From Pedobacter chitinilyticus (GTDB lineage: Bacteria > Bacteroidota > Bacteroidia > Sphingobacteriales > Sphingobacteriaceae), in contig NZ_QMHN01000008.1 of the NCBI RefSeq assembly GCF_003313385.1, positions 124,001-188,000 of the forward strand: a stretch of 64,000 nucleotides of DNA. Reading direction: 5' to 3'. The translations under genes were made by a program, and so were the position numbers. This document shows positions 54,131-63,057 of the stretch, one piece after another. Every line of letters starts with the position of its first letter. Position 1 is the stretch's first letter. A model generated the notes under the pieces. The model worked only from the letters and a program-made list of their open reading frames with translations. It had not been told where the DNA came from and did no database searches.

Positions 54131-55870
54131 ATGAACAAAATAGCTATTACGATCATTTCCTGTTGTTTTTTTTCCATCGCAGTCTTCGGGCAGAAAAATG
54201 CTACCTGGTGCAACCCCCTTAACCTTAACTATCGTTTCAGTTACGATGGATTGGGTTATCGCGAAGCGGCAGACCCTACGCTTCACCTGTACAAGGGCAG
54301 CTATTTTTTGTATGCATCAAAATCAGGAGGTTACTGGTATTCGAATAATCTGTTAAACTGGACCTTCAGACCCTCTAAAACCCTGCCAACAGAAGATTAT
54401 GCGCCCACCGTAGAAACCATTAACGACACGGTATTTTTTATAGCCTCAACAGAGGGTGTTAATATTTCGCACACCCGTAATATTTACTACAACACTAATC
54501 CCAAAGAAGACAACTGGAAGATATACCGCGAAGAATTTCCGATCACAACAACCGATCCAGCATTGTTTAAAGATGACGACGGCAAGGTCTACTTTTATTA
54601 CGGATGCTCTAATGTAAATCCCATTATGGGCGTACAGGTTGACCCTAAACGCCAATTTGATACCGTAGGAACGCCGGCAGTACTGATCAAACATAATATT
54701 AAAGAACACGGCTGGGAAGAGCCCGGCGAAGAAAACAACAAGGGCCATAACGGCTGGAACGAAGGAGCCTGGATGAATAAGTATAAGGGTAAATATTATT
54801 TGCAATATGCTGCGCCCGGTACAGAGTTTAAAGGCTATGCCGATGGCGTATATGTATCGGATAAGCCCCTGGGCCCTTTTACCTACATGCCCAATAGCCC
54901 ATTTTCGTATAAACCGCGTGGCTTTGCAAACGGAGCAGGACATGGCAGTACTTTTAAAGACAAATATGGCAACTACTGGCATGCAGGAACAATCACGGTA
55001 TCTATCCGCCACATGTTTGAAAGAAGGGTAGGTTTATTTCCTGCTTTTTTTGATAAGGATGGGGAACTTCATTGTATTACGGCTTTTGGCGACTACCCCA
55101 CCATGATGCCTGCCCGGAAAATGGATTTTGAAAAAGAAAGTCTTTTTACCGGCTGGATGCTGCTCTCTTATAAAAAACCGGTTACCGCCTCCTCTTCCCT
55201 GCCCGACCATGCACCCGAACTGGCTGTGAACGAAGAGATACGTGACTGGTGGAGTGCACAAACAGGCAATAAAGGTGAGTGGTTTCAGGTGGATCTGCAA
55301 AAGCTCAACACCGTTAATGCCCTGCAGGTAAATTTTGCCGACCAGGATGCCATGTTGAAAGCACAGGATAGCTACATACCCTACCAGTTTATGATCGAAT
55401 CTTCCGTTGACGGGAAAACCTGGAAACCTCTGGTAGATAAATCTAAAAACAGGGTAGATGTTGTCCACGATTACATGGTTTTACCCCAGCCTGTTAAAAC
55501 CCGTTTTTTACGGATCACTAATATATCGACGCCTGCGGGGAAATTTTCAATATCAGGTTTTCGGGTGTTTGGAAAGGGAATTGGCAACAAACCTTCCGTT
55601 GTTCAGTCGGTAAATGTAAATCGGGATAAAACTGACGACAGGAGATGTAAACTACAATGGATGCCTGTTAAAGACGCCACGGGTTACATGGTGTATTATG
55701 GCAATGATCCTGGAAAGTTATTTCATTCCATCATGGTTTATGATGATCATGAGCTGCATATTCCATCGCTCAATAAAGGCGTACCCTATTATTTCAGGGT
55801 GGATGCTTTTAACGAGAATGGTATTGCAAAAGGCAAGCAGGTATATTCTTCTGCTCCAACTAAATTTTAG
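54131..55870 (+). CDS. GH43-like hydrolase with F5/8 (discoidin) and Fn3-like domains
   Basis: This 579-residue exported enzyme has signal peptide MNKIAITIISCCFFSIAVFGQ. A five-bladed propeller of the GH43/GH117-like type covers about 40-330, with Asp48 in EAADPTL as likely base, TTTDPALFKDDDG (about 140) and WNEGAW (about 215) as the acid region. A discoidin-like F5/8 domain (about 350-480; WWSAQTGNKGEWFQVDLQKLNTVNALQVNF, RFLRITNI) and an Fn3-like end (about 490-579; KLQWMPVKDATGYMVYYG) follow. It is the first of three hydrolase genes in a row and likely removes xylose or arabinose side groups. Base composition is richer in G+C than the upstream DNA. Confidence 0.82.
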   Translation: MNKIAITIISCCFFSIAVFGQKNATWCNPLNLNYRFSYDGLGYREAADPTLHLYKGSYFLYASKSGGYWYSNNLLNWTFRPSKTLPTEDYAPTVETINDTVFFIASTEGVNISHTRNIYYNTNPKEDNWKIYREEFPITTTDPALFKDDDGKVYFYYGCSNVNPIMGVQVDPKRQFDTVGTPAVLIKHNIKEHGWEEPGEENNKGHNGWNEGAWMNKYKGKYYLQYAAPGTEFKGYADGVYVSDKPLGPFTYMPNSPFSYKPRGFANGAGHGSTFKDKYGNYWHAGTITVSIRHMFERRVGLFPAFFDKDGELHCITAFGDYPTMMPARKMDFEKESLFTGWMLLSYKKPVTASSSLPDHAPELAVNEEIRDWWSAQTGNKGEWFQVDLQKLNTVNALQVNFADQDAMLKAQDSYIPYQFMIESSVDGKTWKPLVDKSKNRVDVVHDYMVLPQPVKTRFLRITNISTPAGKFSISGFRVFGKGIGNKPSVVQSVNVNRDKTDDRRCKLQWMPVKDATGYMVYYGNDPGKLFHSIMVYDDHELHIPSLNKGVPYYFRVDAFNENGIAKGKQVYSSAPTKF

Positions 55871-55905
55871 CCTTTTTTACGGGTTTAGCAAATAAAATAT
55901 AATAG

Positions 55906-58338
55906 ATGATCAGTAAAGTAACTAAATATACACATGTGAAAAAGAAAATATTTTTAATAACAGCATGCCTAATTGTACTTGTAAAAGTCAGCTACGGTCA
56001 ACAGGCACAACGTATCAGCGAAACAGTTATACAAACAGATGCCATGCGGGTTACACTCCAGTTTTATTCCCCAAGCATAGTGCGGGTTATTAAAACCAAA
56101 CAGAGTGACCTCCATGAACCTGCTGTCAATTTCTCCATTGTAGCATTACCCAAAAAAGTAATGGTCAAAAAAACAGCAGAAGCCAGTCAACTGGTGTTTC
56201 ATACAGATAGCCTGACAGTAAAAGTAAATAAAGTTAATGCCTCCGTGAGCTTTTTGCGTAAGCAGAAAGTATTGTTGAAAGAGGATGCCTTGGTACAACC
56301 TCAATTTGGCCCCTTAACGAACAAACAGGATACATACCGCATAAAACAAGGTTTTGTGCTAGAACCAGATGAAGCTATTTATGGCCTGGGCCAGCACCAG
56401 GAAGGCACCATGAACCAGCGAAACCATGTACAACCGATCTACCAGAATAATATGGAAATAGCCATGCCGGTATTGCAGTCGATAAAAGGTTACGGTATTT
56501 TATGGAATAACGAATCCCCCACCCTGTTTGCCGATACGCTTTCCCAAACCTATTTCCTGTCTGATAAAGGTCAAGCGGTAGATTACTTTTTTATTTGGGG
56601 TGGCCACTCCGATGCGGTAGTTGCTGGCATCCGCGAACTGAGCGGACGTTCTCCCCTGCTGCCAAAGTGGGCCTTTGGTTTTGCGCAGAGCAGAGAACGT
56701 TACAAAAGCCAGGAGGAAGTGGTAGATGTAGTAAAAGAATATCGTAAGCGTGGTGTCCCGCTTGACTGTATTGTACAGGACTGGCAATACTGGGGTACCG
56801 ATTTTAAAGATTGGAACGCGCTCCGTTTTGATAATCCCGCCTATAACAAAGCTGAGGAAATGATCAAAAAAGTACATGACCTGAATGCGAAGATCATCAT
56901 CTCCGTTTGGCCGTCTTTCGGGCCTAATACCGCCATCTATAAAGCACTGGATAGTGCTGGCTTTTTATATAAAGACCGGGTTCCTGATTTCCCGAAAGAA
57001 GGCCGCGTTTATAACGCTTTTAATAAAGATGCCCAGCAATTAGTATGGGACCACATGAACCGGAACATTTTTTCCAAAGGAATGGATGGCTGGTGGCTGG
57101 ACGCTACTGAACCTTTTGAAAAATATGACCTGAACATATCAGCCAAAGCCACTTTCAAACAGTTGGATCCCCTATTTAAAAATACCGGCGATACCGTATT
57201 TGCAGTAGCTAATAGCTACCCTTTGTACACCATTGGCGGCGTGGTGGACCAACAGCGTAAAGAAACCGCTGCACGCAGGCCATTTGTGTTGACAAGATCA
57301 GGCTATATTGGCCAGCAGCGCTACGGTTCCATTGTTTGGTCGGGCGATATTATCAGCTCCTGGGAAGTGATGAAGAACCAGATCTCAGGTGCGCTGAACC
57401 TGGGGTTGAGCGGTATGCCCTACTGGAATGCAGACATCGGGGGTTTTTACAGTGCTCCCCATTTCCCGCAGGGACATACAGACCCAGCGTTTCGGGAATT
57501 GGTGGTACGATGGATCCAATTCGGTGCTTTTACGGCTTTGATGCGGCTGCACGGAACAAATACGCCCAGAGAGATCTACCAGTATGGCGAAAAAGGGCAA
57601 TGGGCTTATGATGCCATTGAAAAATTCATTCACCTTCGCTACCGCTTATTGCCCTACACCTATTCCACTTCGTACCAGGTAATGAAGGCCCATGCTTCGC
57701 TGATGCGACCACTATTTGCCGACTACAAAGACGATAAGCTTACACACAATATCAATGACCAGTTTTTATATGGGCAGTCTTTTTTGATTGCCCCTGTAGT
57801 GGAATCACAATACGTAAAAACGGCAACCAAACCCCATCTGGAAGATTTTTCCAGGACGGGATCCCGCAATGTTTACCTCCCAAAAGGGAACAATTGGATT
57901 GATTTCTGGAACGGAAAAAAGCTGCCTGGCGGTCAATTGACACAGAAACAAACACCGATTGATATGATGCCTATTTATGTAAAAGCGGGCGCTATTGTTC
58001 CGTTAGGAGATTTTAAACAATACAGTGACGAGAAGAAAGATTCCATCATGGAAATACGAATTTATCCTGGTGCTGACGGACATTTTGTACTGTATGAAGA
58101 TGAGGGAGATAACCATAACTACGAAAAGGGTAAGTTTTCAACGATAGACTTTAAATGGGACGATAAGAATCGTAAACTTCTTATAGGAGCGATGAAAGGA
58201 AGCTACGATGGCATGTTGAAAAAAAGGCTGTTCCATATCGTGCTGGTGGGTGAGGATCGCGGAACAGGAATCAATCCATCTCGTAAAATAAACCGAACTG
58301 TTGAATATAGTGGTAAGGCTGCTCAAATAGCATTGTAA
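55906..58338 (+). CDS. Glycoside hydrolase family 31 alpha-xylosidase-like enzyme
   Basis: This 810-residue exported enzyme has a signal peptide ending VSYGQ. It has the GH31 organisation: an N-terminal beta-sandwich (about 30-240), a TIM barrel (about 245-590) and C-terminal beta-domains. The catalytic nucleophile is Asp399 in GWWLDATEP, and the acid/base is Asp481 in VWSGDI. The motif with LDATEP, and the neighbouring xylose genes, suggest alpha-xylosidase; alpha-glucosidase is not excluded. It would remove xylose from xyloglucan or related oligosaccharides. It starts 35 bp after the GH43 gene stop in the same operon. Confidence 0.87.
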   Translation: MISKVTKYTHVKKKIFLITACLIVLVKVSYGQQAQRISETVIQTDAMRVTLQFYSPSIVRVIKTKQSDLHEPAVNFSIVALPKKVMVKKTAEASQLVFHTDSLTVKVNKVNASVSFLRKQKVLLKEDALVQPQFGPLTNKQDTYRIKQGFVLEPDEAIYGLGQHQEGTMNQRNHVQPIYQNNMEIAMPVLQSIKGYGILWNNESPTLFADTLSQTYFLSDKGQAVDYFFIWGGHSDAVVAGIRELSGRSPLLPKWAFGFAQSRERYKSQEEVVDVVKEYRKRGVPLDCIVQDWQYWGTDFKDWNALRFDNPAYNKAEEMIKKVHDLNAKIIISVWPSFGPNTAIYKALDSAGFLYKDRVPDFPKEGRVYNAFNKDAQQLVWDHMNRNIFSKGMDGWWLDATEPFEKYDLNISAKATFKQLDPLFKNTGDTVFAVANSYPLYTIGGVVDQQRKETAARRPFVLTRSGYIGQQRYGSIVWSGDIISSWEVMKNQISGALNLGLSGMPYWNADIGGFYSAPHFPQGHTDPAFRELVVRWIQFGAFTALMRLHGTNTPREIYQYGEKGQWAYDAIEKFIHLRYRLLPYTYSTSYQVMKAHASLMRPLFADYKDDKLTHNINDQFLYGQSFLIAPVVESQYVKTATKPHLEDFSRTGSRNVYLPKGNNWIDFWNGKKLPGGQLTQKQTPIDMMPIYVKAGAIVPLGDFKQYSDEKKDSIMEIRIYPGADGHFVLYEDEGDNHNYEKGKFSTIDFKWDDKNRKLLIGAMKGSYDGMLKKRLFHIVLVGEDRGTGINPSRKINRTVEYSGKAAQIAL

Positions 58339-58469
58339 GCATTGGCTAGTGCCTGGAATGTTTTATAAAGTAACTATGTTATCCTTAATATAGGTATATA
58401 GCGTTCCGGGGCAAGCCTGCTTAGTAAAAATCCCGCCGTCAATAGCACCAAAAGTAATTTATAAATAAT

Positions 58470-60254
58470 ATGTTATCACACAAAAATATTATAAAACTAT
58501 GCACAGTAGGTCATCCAGAAGATGGCCAGCTTGCAAATATACCGGGTATGAAGGATGACCATAAAATCAAAAAGCGGGCAGGTAATTTGCGTTACAGCCT
58601 GCTCTTGTGCTGTTTATTGATACAATGGACACTTTCATCTGCACTGCATGCACAGATAAAGAACCCTGTGCTGGCAGGTTTTTACCCCGATCCCAGTATC
58701 TGTAGGGTTGGCAGCGATTACTATATCGTCAATTCTACTTTCGCTTACTTTCCAGGGCTACCGGTTTTTCATAGCAAAGACCTGGTTAACTGGCAGCAGA
58801 TAGGAAATGCGATCGACCGAACAGAACAGCTCAGCCTGCAGGGTGTTGGCGTGTCGAGAGGCCTTTGGGCACCCGCCATCAAGCACCACAATGGCATTTT
58901 CTATATTACCTGCACCTACATAGATAGGGGTAGCTTCGTAATTACCGCAAAAAACCCCGCAGGCCCCTGGAGCAATCCGATATGGTTAAAAGGCGTATCT
59001 GGAATTGATCCGTCACTTTTCTTTGATACAGATGGGCGGATGTTTGCCGTGTACAATGCTCCCCCTCCAGGTGGCAAAAGCCTGTATCATGGTCATTCCT
59101 CCATTCGTATGCATCAGCTGGATCCAGTAACCTTTCAGCAAACGGGGGAAGAAAAACTGCTGGTTAGCGGCGGATCGGATATCACTAAAAAGCCGATATG
59201 GGTAGAAGGGCCTCATATATTTAAGAAGGGTAATTTCTATTATCTGTTATGCGCAGAAGGCGGAACAGAATACAATCATTCAGCGGTAATTTTCAGAAGC
59301 AGAAATATAGAAGGGCCCTATGAATCTTTTGCAGGCAATCCTATTTTAACACAACGTCACCTCGATAAAACACGTAATAACCCCATTACCAGTACAGGTC
59401 ACGCCAGTTTTGTAGAAACACCCGAAGGCGCCTGGTATACGGTATTCCTGGGCTGCAGGCCTTATACCGACGACAATTATAATACGGGCAGGGAAACTTT
59501 CCTGCTTCCCTTTACCTGGAAAGACGGATGGCCTTATATCCTGGATAAAGATACCGCTGTACCCTACTATGTACCCATGAAAACCAAACATAAAATTACA
59601 GGTAATGTATTTAACGGCAATTATACCTATACCGATAATTTTTCTTCGAAACAACTGAACAAACGATTCGAGCTTTTAAGAACTCCATCATCACAATGGC
59701 ACCAATTGGATGGTAAAGGATTAAAGCTACAGCTACAAACAGAAACAGTATCTGGAAAGGGAAATCCTTCGTTTATCGGTTTCCGACAAGCGCATTTAAC
59801 AGGTGAAGCCACCACTAAGCTGCTGTTTAAACCTCTAAAGGAAAATGAAAAAGCGGGACTGCTGATCTTCCAGAATGAAGACTTCTATTATTTTCTCTGT
59901 CAGTCGGTAAAAAACGGCAAACCGGTTGTTGAATTGTACAAAAGCTCAGGAAAAACAGGCGTAGCAAAAGATTCGTTATTGGCGAGCGCACCTATAAGCT
60001 TGGCAATGGGAACAACGTTTCAATTAAAAATCGAGGCCAACGGCAACCATTATGATTTTTATTATAGCCAGGAAGAAGACAAATGGAAGCTTTTACAAGG
60101 AAAGGTAGATGCGAACTTTCTGAGCACCACTACGGCGGGAGGTTTTGTAGGCGCCTTTTATGCGATGTACGCCACCTCGTCAGGCATGCCCTCAACCAAC
60201 CATGCAGTGTTTAAGAAATTCAGTTATAAAGGAGACGATGACACTTTTAAATGA
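58470..60254 (+). CDS. GH43 beta-xylosidase / arabinofuranosidase-like enzyme
   Basis: This 594-residue enzyme may truly start at 58548 (MKDDHKIKKRAGN), which gives a signal peptide ending LHAQ. The GH43 propeller has the base Asp74 in GFYPDPSI, the pKa-modulating Asp in GIDPSLFFDTDG, and the acid Glu in WVEGPHIFKK. A concanavalin-like C-terminal domain (about 410-590; YTDNFSSKQLNKRFELLRTP, KAGLLIFQNEDFYYFLC) is typical of beta-xylosidases of this family. It should release xylose from xylo-oligosaccharides. It is the last hydrolase of the row, followed by a 190-bp gap before the LacI-type gene. Confidence 0.9.
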   Translation: MLSHKNIIKLCTVGHPEDGQLANIPGMKDDHKIKKRAGNLRYSLLLCCLLIQWTLSSALHAQIKNPVLAGFYPDPSICRVGSDYYIVNSTFAYFPGLPVFHSKDLVNWQQIGNAIDRTEQLSLQGVGVSRGLWAPAIKHHNGIFYITCTYIDRGSFVITAKNPAGPWSNPIWLKGVSGIDPSLFFDTDGRMFAVYNAPPPGGKSLYHGHSSIRMHQLDPVTFQQTGEEKLLVSGGSDITKKPIWVEGPHIFKKGNFYYLLCAEGGTEYNHSAVIFRSRNIEGPYESFAGNPILTQRHLDKTRNNPITSTGHASFVETPEGAWYTVFLGCRPYTDDNYNTGRETFLLPFTWKDGWPYILDKDTAVPYYVPMKTKHKITGNVFNGNYTYTDNFSSKQLNKRFELLRTPSSQWHQLDGKGLKLQLQTETVSGKGNPSFIGFRQAHLTGEATTKLLFKPLKENEKAGLLIFQNEDFYYFLCQSVKNGKPVVELYKSSGKTGVAKDSLLASAPISLAMGTTFQLKIEANGNHYDFYYSQEEDKWKLLQGKVDANFLSTTTAGGFVGAFYAMYATSSGMPSTNHAVFKKFSYKGDDDTFK

Positions 60255-60446
60255 GATAAATAAAAGATGTGTAGACTTTGTCCTGCAACAACTACTATTT
60301 TTTCGGGGGAAATAAAAGGCATCCTAGCATAAGACAATTTTGATGGTGTAGGAGTATTATTCGGATAAACTGCTCAATGGAATCTACAGGTATTATACGT
60401 CCATTATTGTTGTTCTTTTGTTTTTTTTAGTTAGTTTGCAGGTATT

Positions 60447-61466
60447 ATGTCTGGCCAGAAAAAGAAAACTACGATTTACGATATTGCGAAAGAGTTGAAT
60501 ATTACTGTTTCTACTGTTTCTAGAGCATTAAGTGGCTTTCCAGCGATTAGTGATACCACTAGACAGGCAGTAATTGAGACTGCGAAACGACTTAACTACA
60601 GTCCTAATAAACTGGCTTCTGCTTTAAAATCTGGACAAACGCATATCATTGGTGTTATTGTACCCAGCTTACAAGCACACTTCTTTGCTTCTATCATACA
60701 CAGTATTGAAAAAGGATTAAAAGGCAGTGGCTATCGTGTCATTCTTTATCAGTCTAATGAGTCGCTTATTTCAGAGATCAACGGTGTAAAGACCTTGCTA
60801 GAAGCTCAAGTGGATGGTATCATGGCTTCCCTTTCTTTGGAAACCGACAATGTAGATCACTTTTCAGAGGTTATCAAACAAAATAAACCGCTGATATTAT
60901 TCGACCGTGTACATGAAAAGCTAGACGTGCCAAAAGTAATACTTGATGATTTTAAAGCAGGCTATACAGCTACGCAGCATCTTATAGATCAGGGATACAA
61001 AAATATTGCCTACCTAACCACTATCCATCAGATCCCAATTTTTAGCGAAAGACTAAAAGGTTATAAAGCTGCATTGGCTGATAATGATTTACCCTTGAAT
61101 GAGGAAAATATCATTTTCGGTGGTTTGTCAATTAAAGACGGTAGATTTGGTGTAGGTAAACTTATGCGTCTGGAACATAAACCCGATGCCATCATTGCAG
61201 CCGACGATTTTACTGCTCTAGGTGCAATTAAAAAGCTGAAGGAAATTGATCAGGTTCCGCCAAAAATTGGTGTTATTGGCTTTGCGAACGAAGCTTTTTC
61301 AGCTTACATCACCCCCACCCTATCTACCATAGATCAGCACCCTAATCAAATGGGAACAGAATGTGTAAAGCTTTTTCTAGATATGATCAAAGACAAATCT
61401 GCTCATAATACCAGTACAGTTATAATCGAGCCTTCTCTGATGGAAAGACAATCCACTTTATCTTAA
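60447..61466 (+). CDS. LacI-family transcriptional regulator
   Basis: This is a 339-residue repressor-type regulator. The N-terminal helix-turn-helix (about 8-55) is TTIYDIAKELNITVSTVSRALSGFPAISDTTRQAVIETAKRLNYSPN. The periplasmic-binding-like sensor (about 65-335) has IIGVIVPSLQAHFFASIIHSIE, LILFDRV, AIIAADDFTALGAIKKL and GVIGFANEAFSAY. It lies between the hydrolases and xylB. Palindromes that match a typical LacI operator lie at the susC and xylB promoters. It most likely senses xylose, a xylo-oligosaccharide or a phosphorylated intermediate. The direction of control (repression) is inferred from operator position. Confidence 0.92.
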   Translation: MSGQKKKTTIYDIAKELNITVSTVSRALSGFPAISDTTRQAVIETAKRLNYSPNKLASALKSGQTHIIGVIVPSLQAHFFASIIHSIEKGLKGSGYRVILYQSNESLISEINGVKTLLEAQVDGIMASLSLETDNVDHFSEVIKQNKPLILFDRVHEKLDVPKVILDDFKAGYTATQHLIDQGYKNIAYLTTIHQIPIFSERLKGYKAALADNDLPLNEENIIFGGLSIKDGRFGVGKLMRLEHKPDAIIAADDFTALGAIKKLKEIDQVPPKIGVIGFANEAFSAYITPTLSTIDQHPNQMGTECVKLFLDMIKDKSAHNTSTVIIEPSLMERQSTLS

Positions 61467-61494
61467 TCAATCAAAATTCTTTTAATAAAAAAAT

Positions 61495-61524
61495 TTGTTG
61501 CTATCGATTTAACATATATCTTTA
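61495..61524 (+). promoter_or_regulatory. Predicted promoter of xylB
   Basis: TTG (61495-61497), a 19-bp spacer and TATCTTTA (61517-61524) match the Bacteroidota promoter form TTG-N19-TAnnTTTG with one base off. The start site would be near 61531, inside the operator palindrome, with a leader of about 30 bp. Confidence 0.6.
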
Positions 61525-61540
61525 TGCAACCGATTGCATA
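61523..61540. promoter_or_regulatory. Operator-like palindrome at xylB promoter
   Basis: TATGCAACCGATTGCATA is an 18-bp palindrome with one mismatch pair. Its core matches the palindrome at 47980-47993. It covers the predicted transcription start, as a repressor site would. Confidence 0.7.
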
Positions 61541-61561
61541 AAATAAAACCAAATTAAACAC

Positions 61562-63055
61562 ATGTATCTATTAGGTATTGATATAGGAACTTCTTCGATA
61601 AAAGTTGCAGTGGTAGATGCTACTACACAGAAAAATATAGCAAGAGTTCAGTATCCAGAAGAGGAAACCCCTATCAAATCACCCATGCCTGGATGGGCAG
61701 AACAATCTCCTATGGATTGGTGGCACAATACACAGCAGGCCATTTTGAAAATAAATGCCTTCGGTCTATTCAATCCAAAAGATATCAAAGCCATTGGCAT
61801 CAGTTATCAAATGCATGGATTGGTAACCGTTGGAAAAAATCAAGAGGTATTAAGGGATTCGATTATATGGTGCGATAGCAGATCCGTAAATTTAGGCAAC
61901 CGAGCATTTGATAGTATAGGCCATGAAAGATGCCTATCTGCGCTGCTTAATTCTCCAGGGAATTTTACAGCTTCTAAACTGGCGTGGGTAAAGGAAAATG
62001 AGCCTTATGTCTATGACAAGATTGACAAAATTATGCTTCCTGGAGATTTCATTGCCATGAAGCTCACTGGAGAAATCACGACTAGTATTTCGGCACTTTC
62101 CGAAGGGATTTTTTGGGATTTTCAAAAAAATAAAATCTCCGAAGATGTAATGAACCACTTTGGCTTCGACAAAAAAGTAATACCTGAAATCAAGCCTTTA
62201 TTCTCTATACACGGCCAATTAAAAGATGAAGTAGCAGGAATATTAGGGTTAACCGCAGGAATTCCCATTGCATACAAAGCGGGAGATCAGCCAAACAATG
62301 CTTTATCTCTAAATGTGCTTCGACCTGGGGAAGTGGCAGCAACAGCCGGGACTTCAGGGGTAATTTACGGTGTAAGTGATCGATTAACCTACGATAAACT
62401 TTCAAGAGTTAATACTTTTGCACACGTTAATTATAGTGTAGACCATCCAAGAACAGGCGTATTGCTTTGTATTAATGGCACAGGTAGCATGTACCGATGG
62501 GCCAAGCATACTTTTGCTCCCTATTTAAACTACAATGAACTAAACCATATCGCTTCCCAAGCTCCACTTGGAAGTGAGGCGCTAAAGGCGTTGCCTTTTG
62601 GCAATGGTGCAGAACGTATGTTAAACAATGTTTACACAGGAGCTCAGTTTATCGGCATAGATCTTAACGTTCATCAACAATCCCATATTTTCAGAGCCGT
62701 ACAAGAAAGCATCGCTTTCGCTTTTCGATATGGTTTAGATATCATGTGTGAAAATGAAGTACAACCAAAAATAATCAAGGCTGGCTGGGCCAATCTGTTT
62801 TTAAGCGACTTGTTTGCACAAACCTTTGTTGATGTCACAAATGTACCCGTTGAACTTTACGAAAATGATGGAAGCGTAGGCGCCGCTTTAGGTGCGGGGA
62901 TTGGTGCAGGTATTTTTAGCAACCCCGAAGAGGCTTTTAACGGTCAAACTATTAAAAAATATATCGAACCTAAAAATACAAAGGCGTACGAGCCAATTTA
63001 TCAGGATTGGAAAGAAATACTTGAATTTAACTTAAAACAATCTAAAAATAATTAA
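61562..63055 (+). CDS. xylB: Xylulokinase (FGGY family)
   Basis: This 497-residue cytoplasmic kinase phosphorylates D-xylulose to xylulose 5-phosphate with ATP. The N-terminal FGGY half starts with [15 protein letters not shown] and has SYQMHGLV and [10 protein letters not shown]. The second half has [15 protein letters not shown] (about 259-273), [11 protein letters not shown] and the tail [16 protein letters not shown]. All fit XylB and its usual length. It lies 2 bp before the xylose isomerase gene and after the LacI-type regulator, with a predicted promoter and operator of its own. It finishes the route from xylose to the pentose phosphate pathway. Confidence 0.95.
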   Translation: MYLLGIDIGTSSIKVAVVDATTQKNIARVQYPEEETPIKSPMPGWAEQSPMDWWHNTQQAILKINAFGLFNPKDIKAIGISYQMHGLVTVGKNQEVLRDSIIWCDSRSVNLGNRAFDSIGHERCLSALLNSPGNFTASKLAWVKENEPYVYDKIDKIMLPGDFIAMKLTGEITTSISALSEGIFWDFQKNKISEDVMNHFGFDKKVIPEIKPLFSIHGQLKDEVAGILGLTAGIPIAYKAGDQPNNALSLNVLRPGEVAATAGTSGVIYGVSDRLTYDKLSRVNTFAHVNYSVDHPRTGVLLCINGTGSMYRWAKHTFAPYLNYNELNHIASQAPLGSEALKALPFGNGAERMLNNVYTGAQFIGIDLNVHQQSHIFRAVQESIAFAFRYGLDIMCENEVQPKIIKAGWANLFLSDLFAQTFVDVTNVPVELYENDGSVGAALGAGIGAGIFSNPEEAFNGQTIKKYIEPKNTKAYEPIYQDWKEILEFNLKQSKNN

Positions 63056-63057
63056 AA

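Noticed and set aside
54446-55012. Minus-strand 188-codon frame inside the GH43 gene (and similar in GH31 and other genes)
   Set aside because: Antisense shadow of a catalytic-domain gene; the real frame carries the hydrolase motifs.
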